A stretch of 30,841 nucleotides of DNA, taken from VAZQ01 sp046733355 (GTDB taxonomy: Bacteria; Pseudomonadota; Alphaproteobacteria; Rhizobiales; Xanthobacteraceae). The translations under genes were made by a program, and so were the position numbers. Shown piece after piece: positions 1 to 8,454 of this stretch. The notes under the pieces are model-generated. The model had not been told where the DNA came from, made no database searches, and saw only the letters and a list, made by a program, of their open reading frames with translations. The stretch is taken from contig JBKPOZ010000116.1 of NCBI GenBank assembly GCA_046733355.1, positions 1-30,841 of the forward strand, written 5' to 3'. How positions within the stretch are numbered: position 1 is the stretch's first letter; each line of letters opens with the position of its first letter.

Positions 1-67
1 CCGCATCATTCGTGCGGCGAGTTCAATTGCGGACTTCTGAACCAAAGCCACACAAGATTCATAAGTT

Positions 68-144
68 GCTAGTGTCCTTCGATTCCGAAGTTCGTAAACG
101 CGGGTGCTGCACGATGAAACGAACTTCGGAATCGGGACACTAGC
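68..144. repeat. Long imperfect inverted repeat, possible terminator of the GTP cyclohydrolase gene
   Basis: Arms at 68-95 and 119-144 match as a 10-bp plus a 15-bp perfect block, interrupted only by ttc against c, around a 23-nt loop. It starts 6 nt beyond the stop codon of the minus-strand GTP cyclohydrolase gene, so it could end that transcript. No T-run follows on the minus strand, so a simple intrinsic terminator is not certain. It could also be a palindromic repeat or a remnant element with inverted ends. The rest of 1-149 holds no gene that I can see. Confidence 0.5.
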
Positions 145-149
145 TCGTC

Positions 150-1406
150 TCAATATTTATCGAGCGGACGCCCTGGGGAACGGATCGCTTCATCTGCGCG
201 GACGGCTTCGGGCGCATAGTAGCCTGCCGCCTTCTTTGCGGCGATCTCGACATGCGCATCCGCGGGCACGAGCGCTTCCGGGATGGGAACGCGCTCGACG
301 ATTTCAATGCCCTGGCGGCTGAGCGCATCGTATTTCATGTCGCTCATTGAGACGAAACGGTCGATGCGCGCGACACCGAGCCAGTGGATCACGTCGGGCA
401 TCAGCTCCTGGAAGCGCGCATCCTGCACGCCGGCGACGCACTCCGTACGCTCGAAATAGGTAGCAGCCGCGTCGCCGCCCTCCTGGCGCTTGCGTGCGTT
501 ATAGACCAGAAACTTCGTCACCTCGCCGAGCGCCCGCCCCTCCTTGCGGTTGTACACGATAATGCCCAATCCGCCTGCCTGCGCGCTGCGCGCGCATTCT
601 TCGATGCCGTGGATCAGGTAGGGGCGGCAGGTGCAGATGTCGGAGCCGAACACGTCGGAGCCGTTGCACTCGTCATGCACCCGGCAGGTGATGTGCGTGC
701 CGGGTTTTCCGAGCCTCTCCACGTCGCCCATCAGATAAACCGTAGTGCCGCCGATTGGAGGCAGAAACACCTGCAGGTCGAGCCGGGTCACCAGTTCCGG
801 ATACATGCCTGCGGTCTGTTCGAAGAGCGCGCGGCGTAGGCTCATTTCGGGACAGCTGAAACGTTCGGCGATCCCGGGCAGGTACCAGACGGGATCAATG
901 GCGATCTTGACTACGGAGATGCCGCCCTTCTCGTGCACGACCTTGCCGTCGCTGCGCAGACGGCCAGCGGCGAGCTCCCGCGAAATCTCGTGCAGATCAA
1001 GGCGGGCCTTGGTCACCGCGATGGTCGGGCGCAGGTCCAATCCTTCGGCAATCTCCTTGGCAAAGCTTTCCCCCACCAGATGCCCCCAAGGGTCGAGAGA
1101 TACGATGGTGCGCGCATCCTGCCACTGCGAAAAAGGTCCGATATTGGCGGCTGGATGAGTGTTCGTGAGGTCGGGCCGCCGAATGGGATCGAGCGCCCCT
1201 GCCGAGACGGCAAGCGCGCGATAAACCGCATAGGAGCCACCGTGGCTGCCGATCGCGTTCCTGTCCTGAGGCCGCGACACGGTGGCAATGATCGGTCCGC
1301 GAGCGCGCGCGTCCTCCGCTCCCCAGCTGATCGGAAACGGCTGTTTCGCGCCGGGATCAGGATGCGAGGTGAGCCGGATATGATCGGTGCGGTTCGCGCG
1401 CTGCAT
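150..1406 (-). CDS. GTP cyclohydrolase II-like protein with N-terminal GTP_CH_N domain (URC1-type)
   Basis: A protein of 418 aa from ATG at 1406; a TTG one codon upstream is also in frame. The C-terminal half has the GTP cyclohydrolase II core: zinc ligands in the pattern C-x10-C-x-C (HDEC..DICTC) and the KEGRALGEVTKF segment that corresponds to the catalytic EGRGIGL loop of RibA. The first 200 residues match the GTP cyclohydrolase N-terminal domain that distinguishes this class from ordinary RibA of about 200 aa. Family members of this length are linked to the uracil-catabolic URC pathway (URC1) rather than riboflavin synthesis; that assignment is by family resemblance. No other URC gene (such as the DUF1688 protein) and no ribB partner is in the window. 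It is transcribed away from the damaged GGDEF/EAL gene, probably from its own promoter at about 1488-1517. Confidence 0.85.
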   Translation of the reverse strand: MQRANRTDHIRLTSHPDPGAKQPFPISWGAEDARARGPIIATVSRPQDRNAIGSHGGSYAVYRALAVSAGALDPIRRPDLTNTHPAANIGPFSQWQDARTIVSLDPWGHLVGESFAKEIAEGLDLRPTIAVTKARLDLHEISRELAAGRLRSDGKVVHEKGGISVVKIAIDPVWYLPGIAERFSCPEMSLRRALFEQTAGMYPELVTRLDLQVFLPPIGGTTVYLMGDVERLGKPGTHITCRVHDECNGSDVFGSDICTCRPYLIHGIEECARSAQAGGLGIIVYNRKEGRALGEVTKFLVYNARKRQEGGDAAATYFERTECVAGVQDARFQELMPDVIHWLGVARIDRFVSMSDMKYDALSRQGIEIVERVPIPEALVPADAHVEIAAKKAAGYYAPEAVRADEAIRSPGRPLDKY

Positions 1407-1487
1407 CAAGAGGCCTGAAACAATATGGCCCGCCGCACGCGACGGGCCTACTGGTGTCGGTGCCCCGGATCAGGTGCCCGATACCCG

Positions 1488-1517
1488 ATAATATAGCCAC
1501 GGGGACCTGCGATACAA
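1488..1517 (-). promoter_or_regulatory. Candidate sigma-70 promoter for the GTP cyclohydrolase gene
   Basis: On the minus strand a -35-like TTGTAT (1512-1517) is followed after 16-18 nt by TATATT/TATTAT (1488-1495), in the 148-bp gap between two genes. The leader to the ATG at 1406 would be about 75 nt and contains a GC hairpin, ggcccg at 1427-1432 with cgggcc at 1443-1448. Seen by eye only. Confidence 0.35.
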
Positions 1518-1554
1518 TTCCCGTAAATTGCGGTATTTGCTTGGCTTTGGCCGG

Positions 1555-3055
1555 TCAGCCGCGACCCGTGCCGGTGCGGGCCGCAGCCAGTGTACGGCTC
1601 CGCATGCCAGGTCGGGCCCGCTCAATGCTTCGTTCGTCACCCCGCGCGCCGCTGCTCTTGGCCACTTCTTCCAGCAGGAAGGGTCTGGCGAAATGATAGC
1701 CCTGCGCATAGCGAATGCAGGTGGCGGCGAGCAGATAGGCAAGCTCCTCGTAGCTCTCCACCCCTTCGGCAACCACCGTCAATGCCAACTGCCTGGCTCA
1801 CCGACTCGATCGCCCGCAGAATGCTCTGGCTGCGCGGCCGCTGATGGATATTGGTGATGAAGGAGCGGTCGATCTTGATCTCGTCGGCGGTGATGTCGGC
1901 CAGCACCGATAATGAGGAATAGCCGGTCCCAAAATCGTCGATGGATACGCGCACGCCGAGTTCCCGCAGCATCGGTAGAATGCTGGCCTGAAACTCGCGT
2001 GTGGCGATGAAGGCGTCTTCCGTCACTTCGAAGATGAACCGGTCGGCCAAGCCGCTTTGCGCGAGCGTGTCCAGCAGCCCGCGCATGAAATTCACATCAC
2101 CCGCTTGTCTGGCCGCAACGTTGATGGAAATCGTCTTGTCCGGGCCGAAAGCCTCCTCCAGCTCTCCAAACGACTCCAGCGCCTCGCGCAACACGAAACG
2201 GGTGATCGGATTGATCACGCCCAGCTCGGCTGCGAGATTCACGAAGCCCTGCGGGGACTGGATCTCTCCGTCCTCGTCGCACCAGCGGATCAGCGTCTCG
2301 AAGCCGACCACTTCGCGGGTTCGAATATCCACTTTCGGCTGAAAGGCGCAACGGAACTGCATGTCGCGAATGGCAAGGCGCAGGCGCTGCTCGAGTTGCA
2401 TGCGCGACTGTCGGGTCTGGTGCATGCCGGCATCAAAAAACACGGCGCCTCCGGCTGTGGAGGTCTGCGCGCGATAAAGCGCGCTCTCCGCGTTGCGCCG
2501 GAGCTCCTCGTAGCTCTGCCCATGCTCGGGAAACACGCTCACGCCGATGCAAGCGGAGGTGAATATCTCAAACCCGTCAATGTGGAACGGCTCCCGCAGC
2601 TGCTCGGAAAGATTCGCCAGCCTTGCTTGCAGCTGCACAGCGTTTTCGCCGCCATGCAACAACAGCGCAAATTCATCGCTTCCCGTTCGCGCAACCGTGT
2701 CGCAGTCGCGCGCAATGGCTGAGATGCGCTGCGCCACCTTTCGCAGCAGTTCGTCGCCGATTACCGAGGTATAATAGTCGTTGATGTGCCGGAAATTGTG
2801 CAGCTGGATGCAGGCGAGCGCAAACCGATGCGGCCGGGATGAGGAGCCCAGCAGCTGCTCTACAAGCTCCTGCAGCCGCGCTCGATTGGGGAGCGCAGTC
2901 AGCTCGTCGGTGTAGGCGCGCCGCTGCAGAAGCTCGTTGAGGTGACGGGCCTCGGCTTCCTTCTGTCGCAGGTCGTCGACAAGAAGCCGCAAGCCGGCAA
3001 GCTCCGACTCCGCGCCAGTGACGGTTTGGATGGCCTCGCCGTCTACCGGTTGCAT
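1555..3055 (-). pseudogene. Diguanylate cyclase/phosphodiesterase (GGDEF-EAL) with a frameshift
   Basis: From ATG 3055 (or GTG 3064) the frame encodes a short coiled N-terminus, then a GGDEF domain (DELTALPNRARL; signature RTGSDEF, so GSDEF instead of GGDEF). An EAL domain follows with ETLIRW in the EAL position, the Mg-binding N of SINVAARQ, E of FEVTED, SIDDFGTGYSSL and IKIDRSFI. After SQAVG the frame changes: one extra base at 1783 throws it out, and TVVAEGVES...YAQGYHFARP continues in the next frame to a stop at 1555. Removing that base restores AVGLTVVAEGVE exactly. As written the first frame ends at 1637 and lacks the last catalytic Glu and the QGY motif, so the phosphodiesterase would be inactive. 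The protein has no visible membrane segment and would turn over cyclic di-GMP in the cytosol. Real mutation or sequencing error cannot be told apart here. Confidence 0.8.
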
Positions 3056-3072
3056 GGGAAGCACGGGACGCT

Positions 3073-4914
3073 TCAGCCGTGCGACAGCCGAGCCGGGTCG
3101 GGATCGAAGGCTCTGACGATATCGAGCCCCTCGCCCGCCCGCCCTCTGCGCAATGGCGACGACGCTTGCTCCGCTTCAGCCGCCGGTTGCAGCGGCGCGG
3201 CGGCGACGCCCATCTCGACCATCCTCGGCTCGGGCTCTGCCTCGTTCGCCTCCAGCGGGTGCGCGGTGGTCGCGCTGCGCCATCGGTTGAGCACGTCGGC
3301 AAGAAAGTCCTCATTCATCACGGCGGCAGCGCTGCTCGCACCGCTCATGGCCTCGCTCTTGGGCAACAGTTGCGCAGGCAATTTATTGAGCTTTACGCGG
3401 GCCGGCAGAGCCACTCCCTCGCCGAACGCAAACACCTCGCCGGTGCCGAGCGAGGGGAGAAAATCGAGCAAGTTTGCAGCTCCATCGGACACGGCAGGGC
3501 GCACGATCGCCTGGTCGCGATCGTTCGTCATGCGCATGGCAAACAACGTGCTGCACTGGGAAATGATGGTCGCATCCAGTTCGGCTGGACGCTGGCTTAC
3601 CAGACCGAGAAAAAGTCCATGTTTGCGCCCTTCCTTGGCGATGCGCGAGATGGAGCGTCGCGCGCCCAGCGGGATGCCGATCACCGTCATGCAGCTCGCG
3701 GGTTTCCCTTCCGAGGTAGTGGACGCGGTCGTCTCGGTCATCTGCCGACTCGCCTTTGATCTCGGCCTGTGGAGCGAGGGCGCAGCGCCCATGCTGCTGG
3801 TGTGCGAAGAGGCGCATGGTTACATCGCCGCGGAGCGCAGTCTCGGCTTTGCCCCTACAGCCGAAACAGATGGCTCAGCACTTCCGCCATCGTGTCGCCG
3901 CCGACATTCGCGTTCTCGAACATGAAGGAATAACGAGGGTCGTTCCCGACGCTCTCGATCCGCGTGATAAGGCGGTGATAGGTCATGCGCGAGGAGCGGT
4001 TCTCGAGTTTTCCCATGCGCTCGTCGAGCAGAGCGATCAGATCGGCCACCCGGTAGGGCACCGGGGTATCGACGGAGTAATCGATTCCGCGCGGCTCGGC
4101 TTTCTTCACGATCGGGCGATCAAGCGCTGCGCGATGGGAGCCGTAATTCGCCTTTGCACGCGGGATGGCGTCGGAAAGAATGTCGACGTCTTCCTCGGTG
4201 CCCGGTCGCGCCCCGAACAGCACGTCGACCCTTTCTTCGAAATTGAACAGCCAAACCGGCAGGCGCAGATTGCGCGGATTGAGCACGAGTGCCTTCTCGG
4301 GGAACGCCCTGCCATATTCGTTGTGCGCGTCGAGGATAAAAATGCGCAGATTGGGGCGCATGCGCACGATTTCCTGCAGCAGCAGCACGATCGCACTCGA
4401 CTTCCCCACTCCGGTCGTGCCAGCACCGCAAAGTGCTTGGAAAGCATGTCATCGAGATCGACATAGGCGGCGATGCTGCTGTCCTGTTGCAGGTGACCTA
4501 TGGCATCGCGGAGCTGCTTGCATTGCTGTAGACCAGCCGCAATTCACGCGGTCCGATGGCGAGCACCGGATCGCCAATTGCCGGATAGCTGGTCACGCCG
4601 CGCTGGAAGCGAGCAGGCGCCGTCGAATGCCTGATCTCACCGATAAGATCGATATCGGCGCTCGACTGGCAGCCGTGCTCATCCGCTGATGCCGGTGGCT
4701 CGATCGAGACGTTGGTGATCACGCCGATTACAAGGGATTCCGTCGTAAGGATGCCGCGGAATTTCCGACGGTCGCGCGAATCGCCTCGAGGTCCTCGATA
4801 GGTGGTACCAACCGGCCCGAGCCGCGCGCGCGAGCCACGCACGGAGACGACTCGGCCCAAGGGGTGGCCGAAGGAGCCCGAAACGTCGTCGCTGGCTGGC
4901 TCCGGATTCGACAT
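3073..4914 (-). pseudogene. HerA-like (DUF87) ATPase, broken by two frameshifts and an internal inversion
   Basis: The pieces match a HerA-type hexameric ATPase with an N-terminal HAS-barrel, about 600 aa in total. The N-terminus (ATG 4914, MSNPEPASDD) runs through FQRGVTSYPAIGDPV to a frameshift near 4498-4506. The next piece (IGHLQQDSS..DDMLSKHFAVL) is in another frame. A missing G at about 4420 then shifts to the P-loop GTTGVGKSS, LRIFILDAHNEYGRAF and so on to LSHLFRL with a stop at 3855. The C-terminal part RRSISRIAKEGRK..SQRPAELDATIISQCSTLFAMR lies at 3073-3660. The stretch between them, which carries Walker B (LLVCEEAH), is on the plus strand at about 3661-3859. HerA ATPases act in DNA processing, often with NurA nuclease; no nurA is nearby. 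The stop is 8 nt before the GTG of the GGDEF/EAL gene, so both were probably co-transcribed. Confidence 0.8.
3661..3859 (+). other. Inverted internal segment of the herA-like gene (Walker B region)
   Basis: The plus strand here encodes GMPITVMQLAGFPSEVV, CRLAFDLGLWSEG and MLLVCEEAHGYIAAERSLGF, which is HerA sequence, while both flanks encode HerA on the minus strand. Turning the segment round gives SHLFRL-PSGMPITVMQLAG at one joint and SLGFAPT-RRSISRIAKEG at the other, as expected for the family. By my frame count a clean reversal leaves the reading frame off by one or two bases, so a small indel at one joint is implied. I see no long inverted repeats at the ends; they were placed by protein continuity, accurate to a few bases. 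Confidence 0.7.
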
Positions 4915-5039
4915 TTATTCCTCGTGAAAAAAATACGAGCGCACCCTGCGTGCTTGTACAAGACAAGCCTTAGTGGCGGCTGAATCGATCTGGTAAGGAT
5001 GTGCTACGCGCACGTCTCAAAACGAACTTGTGGCGATAA

Positions 5040-5199
5040 TCAGCAGCCGTTGTCCACTACAACGAAAGCGAGCCGCTTGCCCGGAATCTTCGACTCACTT
5101 AGACGGCTGCACAGCGGAGGGAGGGAACCGGCCCCGCGTCGGCCGGCACGACGTCCGCAAGACCGCCCGGGACGCGCGACCCCGGGCGGTCTTTCTTTA
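5040..5199 (+). ncRNA. Candidate structured small RNA ending in an intrinsic terminator
   Basis: The 354-bp gap between the herA-like gene and the DUF2934 gene has no convincing ORF but several stems. gcagccgt (5043-5050) pairs with acggctgc (5103-5110), enclosing gttgt/acaac. ccggcc/ggccgg stand further on, and a perfect terminator follows at 5160-5192. A weak gataat lies at 5035-5040. I do not recognise an RNA family. It could instead be only a terminator region of the trehalose operon. The herA-proximal part also has the perfect palindrome CTTGTACAAG at 4953-4962. Confidence 0.3.
5160..5199 (+). terminator. Strong intrinsic terminator, plus-strand orientation
   Basis: A perfect 12-bp stem, agaccgcccggg (5160-5171) with cccgggcggtct (5181-5192), has a 9-nt loop and is followed on the plus strand by a T-rich ttcttt. 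The T-rich side faces plus-strand transcription although no plus-strand protein gene precedes it. The stem may also stop the minus-strand trehalose operon, whose last stop codon is about 78 nt away, but there the following bases are not T-rich. Confidence 0.7.
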
Positions 5200-5269
5200 C
5201 GGGCCAATCATCCTCCACATAACGGAAGCGAGGTGTGAGGCTCTCGGATGTCGCTGGTGCTCGATCGGG

Positions 5270-5551
5270 TCACTTGTATCGGCGTCGGTGCGGATACGAT
5301 GATTCACCCTGATCGGTGATGCTGGGAAATTCACCCAGATTTTCCACGGCCTCGACCGGTTCGATCGGCTCGCCCGAGGGCCCGGTTGCGCCCTCGCGCG
5401 GGATAGGCTTCGTGGCGAGCTTCTGATTGTCCTCGATTGCAATCAACTCGCGCGCCATGTCGAAATGGCGTTCGCCCAGCGGCTCGCGACAGCCTTCCTC
5501 CTGCCATAGCCGCCGCGCCCGCGCGCGCACGCGCTCCTCGAAATCGGCCAC
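5270..5551 (-). CDS. DUF2934 domain-containing protein
   Basis: A small acidic protein of 93 aa from GTG 5551, which has ggag 7 nt upstream; an in-frame ATG at 5578 would give 103 aa. The segment RVRARARRLWQEEGCREPLG up to FDMARELIAIED is a DUF2934 core, a short helical domain of unknown function found mainly in alphaproteobacteria. The tail is rich in Pro and Glu and ends in basic PHRRRYK. It lies 71 nt after treY in the same direction and is probably the last gene of the trehalose/glucan operon. Function unknown; the position suggests an accessory role in carbon storage or stress. Confidence 0.7.
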   Translation of the reverse strand: MADFEERVRARARRLWQEEGCREPLGERHFDMARELIAIEDNQKLATKPIPREGATGPSGEPIEPVEAVENLGEFPSITDQGESSYPHRRRYK

Positions 5552-5622
5552 ACCGGTTCTCCGTTGTCTATGAAACATAAAACCCAACCTGCACGGTCCG
5601 GGTTCCGACGGAACTCTCGATC

Positions 5623-8454
5623 TCACGCCGCGCCGGTGACGAGCGCGGGACGCGCCGCGGGGCGGGCGAGCGTGGTCCTTGCGCATTCGCCGTGCAGAAC
5701 CGCGATCGGCAAGGGACCAAACAAAGCGGATACCGGCAGGCTGCGCTGGGTGACGTTTGCGTCTTCGCCCAACAGGTTTCGCAAGCCGGAGATTTTCTTG
5801 ACGTTGACGTGCGCATCCCAGGAGCCGGGCGAGAGCCAGTGACGCCCGCCGTTGGTGACGCGATGAAATAACCGGCCTGCGATCAGCAGAACGGCGGCAC
5901 GGCCGTTCGTCCTGGCAAATGCAATGATTTGGTCGCGATCGGACCCGGTAACACGCAATGGCCGATATTCGCCTTGCGTCAGCAGTTCGTGCCATTGGCG
6001 TCGTACATCGAGCAGGCAACGCGTGAGCGCAAGCTTGATGCGTCCGGTCTCCCATTCCGCCGCCAATGCATTCCAGTCAGGACGTGCGGCGAGGCTCGCC
6101 AGGGCGGACGCGCGCGCTGCAAAATCGACCTTCCGGCGGTTATCCGGATCAACGAAAGAGAGGTCCCAAAACTCAGTTCCCTGATAGAAGTCGGGAACGC
6201 CCGGCATCAGGATTTTCAGTGCCGTCTGCGTGAGGCTGTTCAGGGCGCCGAGCAATGCCGCGCGCCCGGCAAAGCCCTCGAATGATGCGAGAAAACGGCT
6301 GGAACGGCCGCGATCCAACATCGTCTCGACGAACTGCGTGAGACCTGCCTCGTAGCTTTCGTCCGGCGCCAGCCAGCTGGTGACCTGCTTTCCCTCGCGG
6401 GCCGCCTTCACCACGTAGGCCTGCATGCGCGCTACGAAACCTGCATCCGGGTTTGTCAGCGGCCAGGCGCCGAGCAGCGCCTGATAGATCATGTATTCGT
6501 GCGCGCGGGTGGGGATGCGCTGGCCGCCCGCGTGACTGATAAGCGCGGCATTGTCTTCGCGCCACTCTCGCACCTTGTCCCGCCATTCTCCGGCGAGCTC
6601 GGATAATGCGAGCAGGCGTGTGCGCGCGTCCTCTCCACGCTTGGTGTCGTGCGTCGCCGTCGCAGTGAGTCCCAGGCTCGCCTTCGCTGCGCGCTCCTGC
6701 ATGCGCTTGTGAAACTCGGCGAGCGGCAGCGCGTCCGCGGCGGGATTGCCGCCGACTTCATTGAGCGCCAGGCACCGGTGATAGCGATAGAAAGCCGTAT
6801 CCTCGAGGGATTTGGCCATCATCGGGCCGGTGAATTGCTGCACCTTGAAGGCGAACTGGCGGTCGCGGGCGATGCTGTAGCCGCTGCCGTCCCGTGAAAT
6901 GAGATCCAAAGTCAGCGCGTCGCGCAGGAAATCAAAAATGCGCATGTCCGGCCCGAACCATTCGGCCTGCGCCCTGGCGATTGTCTGCTCAATGGTGGCG
7001 CGGTCCTCGCGCGACGGCCCGGAAGGCGTGATGTAGGTGCGATAGACCGGAAAATGCAGGATGAACAGCTCGAATGCCGCGCGCAGGCGCTCGGCTGCAT
7101 AGTCGCGCGTCGAATAATGGCCCGCGGCGATGCGCGCCAACAGACGCGCCAGCACGGTGAACTCGCTGGCCAGAATGTTGGCGATGACCCGCCCCCTGGC
7201 CTCGAGGAGGATCGCATCAAAACTGCGATTCTCCCCGCTCGCTTCACGCCAGGCCTCGTCGAGCTCGGGGGCGCCCTTGTCATCGAGAAGCACGCGCGAG
7301 ATGGTGTTGAGCCACTCGTATCCGGTGGTGCCGCATACTCCGGCAAAACGCGGCAGCCGCTCGCCCTCGGCCAGAATCTTTTCCACCACGACGTAAAAGG
7401 GAGCGCTGCCCGGCGGCTTTGCAATCTCGGCAAGCCTTTGCAGTCTGCGGCAATACTGGTGTGGATCGCGCAGCCCATCGATGTGGTCGATGCGCAGGCC
7501 GGAGAGCCAGCCTCTGGCGATGAGTTGCCGTACTTTCGCGTGAATCGCCTCGAACACCGCCTTGTCCTCAACACGCAAGGCGGCGAGATCGTTGATATCG
7601 AAGAAGCGGCGATAGTTGATCTCGCTTCCGGCAAGCGGCCAGTAGGCAACGCGGTAATGCTGGCGCTCGAGCAAATAGTGCAACGCCATGAGCGCGCCCG
7701 GCTCGCCGGCGTTCGGATCGAAGGCGCGCAAGCCGCGCTCAATCACGTCCTTAGACCCGGCGATTGCCGCGAGCGCCGATTTCAGCTCGGGCGCTTTCTC
7801 GCGCTGTGGATTGTGCGCCCCGCGGTAGCGTTGCGCCAATTCCAGCAATGCGCGGCCTGGCGCCTCTTCGGCGGCGCCCGCCGTCGCGACCACTTTCTCG
7901 ATGATCTCGCTGTAGCGATTTGGTCCGATAGGCAGCCGATGCCCGTGATACCAGGCGGAAAACGTGCCGTGCTGTGCGTCGTAGCGCAGCACGATTTCGC
8001 CTTTGTCCAAAGCCTCGCCGTACGGCGTTCCGAGGATGGGAAGCAGCACGCCGCCGCGCGGGTGCTTGGGAAGGCTCTGCCAGTCGATATCGAAGAAGCT
8101 CGCATAGGGCGACTTCGGTCCCCACTCGAGCACGTCCAGCCACCATGGATTGTCCGCGTGGTGAACCCCCATGTGGTTGGGGACGAAATCGAGAATGAGG
8201 CCCATGTCTTGTTTGACGAGCGCCTCGCAAAGGCGCCGCAGCCCCTCCTCCCCGCCGAGCTCCGGATCGATCGAGGTGTGATCGACGACATCGTAACCAT
8301 GCGAACTGCCGGCGCGCGACTTCAGAAAGGGCGAGGCATAGAGATGCGAAATGCCCAGCGATTTCAGATAAGGCACGATCGCAGTGGCCGCATCGAAGCC
8401 GAACGATGCCGTGAGCTGGATGCGGTAAGTCGCAGTCGGTATGGGGGGAGGCAT
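5623..8454 (-). CDS. treY: Malto-oligosyltrehalose synthase (TreY)
   Basis: A GH13 enzyme of 943 aa that turns the reducing-end alpha-1,4 bond of maltodextrins into an alpha,alpha-1,1 bond, making maltooligosyl-trehalose for TreZ. Visible are the N-terminal TYRIQLTASFGF and YASPFLKSRAGSSHGYDVVD, LDFVPNHM, the nucleophile Asp (about 323) in GLRIDHIDGLRDP, the acid/base Glu (about 358) in VVVEKIL, ATHDTKRGEDART, and PDFYQGTEFWDLSFVDPDNR near the C-terminus. The chosen ATG overlaps the treZ stop as TGATG and has ggagaggag just upstream; a start 11 codons further up at 8487 is open but would overlap treZ. The length is normal to slightly long for the family. Cytosolic. Confidence 0.95.
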   Translation of the reverse strand: MPPPIPTATYRIQLTASFGFDAATAIVPYLKSLGISHLYASPFLKSRAGSSHGYDVVDHTSIDPELGGEEGLRRLCEALVKQDMGLILDFVPNHMGVHHADNPWWLDVLEWGPKSPYASFFDIDWQSLPKHPRGGVLLPILGTPYGEALDKGEIVLRYDAQHGTFSAWYHGHRLPIGPNRYSEIIEKVVATAGAAEEAPGRALLELAQRYRGAHNPQREKAPELKSALAAIAGSKDVIERGLRAFDPNAGEPGALMALHYLLERQHYRVAYWPLAGSEINYRRFFDINDLAALRVEDKAVFEAIHAKVRQLIARGWLSGLRIDHIDGLRDPHQYCRRLQRLAEIAKPPGSAPFYVVVEKILAEGERLPRFAGVCGTTGYEWLNTISRVLLDDKGAPELDEAWREASGENRSFDAILLEARGRVIANILASEFTVLARLLARIAAGHYSTRDYAAERLRAAFELFILHFPVYRTYITPSGPSREDRATIEQTIARAQAEWFGPDMRIFDFLRDALTLDLISRDGSGYSIARDRQFAFKVQQFTGPMMAKSLEDTAFYRYHRCLALNEVGGNPAADALPLAEFHKRMQERAAKASLGLTATATHDTKRGEDARTRLLALSELAGEWRDKVREWREDNAALISHAGGQRIPTRAHEYMIYQALLGAWPLTNPDAGFVARMQAYVVKAAREGKQVTSWLAPDESYEAGLTQFVETMLDRGRSSRFLASFEGFAGRAALLGALNSLTQTALKILMPGVPDFYQGTEFWDLSFVDPDNRRKVDFAARASALASLAARPDWNALAAEWETGRIKLALTRCLLDVRRQWHELLTQGEYRPLRVTGSDRDQIIAFARTNGRAAVLLIAGRLFHRVTNGGRHWLSPGSWDAHVNVKKISGLRNLLGEDANVTQRSLPVSALFGPLPIAVLHGECARTTLARPAARPALVTGAA

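Noticed and set aside
3661..3859. Phase-variable invertible switch
   Set aside because: No flanking inverted repeats and no recombinase gene; a clean flip does not restore the frame by my count.
2942..3925. 327-codon plus-strand frame as a gene of its own
   Set aside because: Only its 3661-3859 part is protein-like, and that part is a piece of the HerA protein; the rest is antisense to it and to the GGDEF/EAL gene.
3073..4914. HerA-based defence system (such as SIR2-HerA or DUF4297-HerA)
   Set aside because: No SIR2, DUF4297 or NurA partner; the gene is broken and looks like an ordinary chromosomal HerA-type ATPase.
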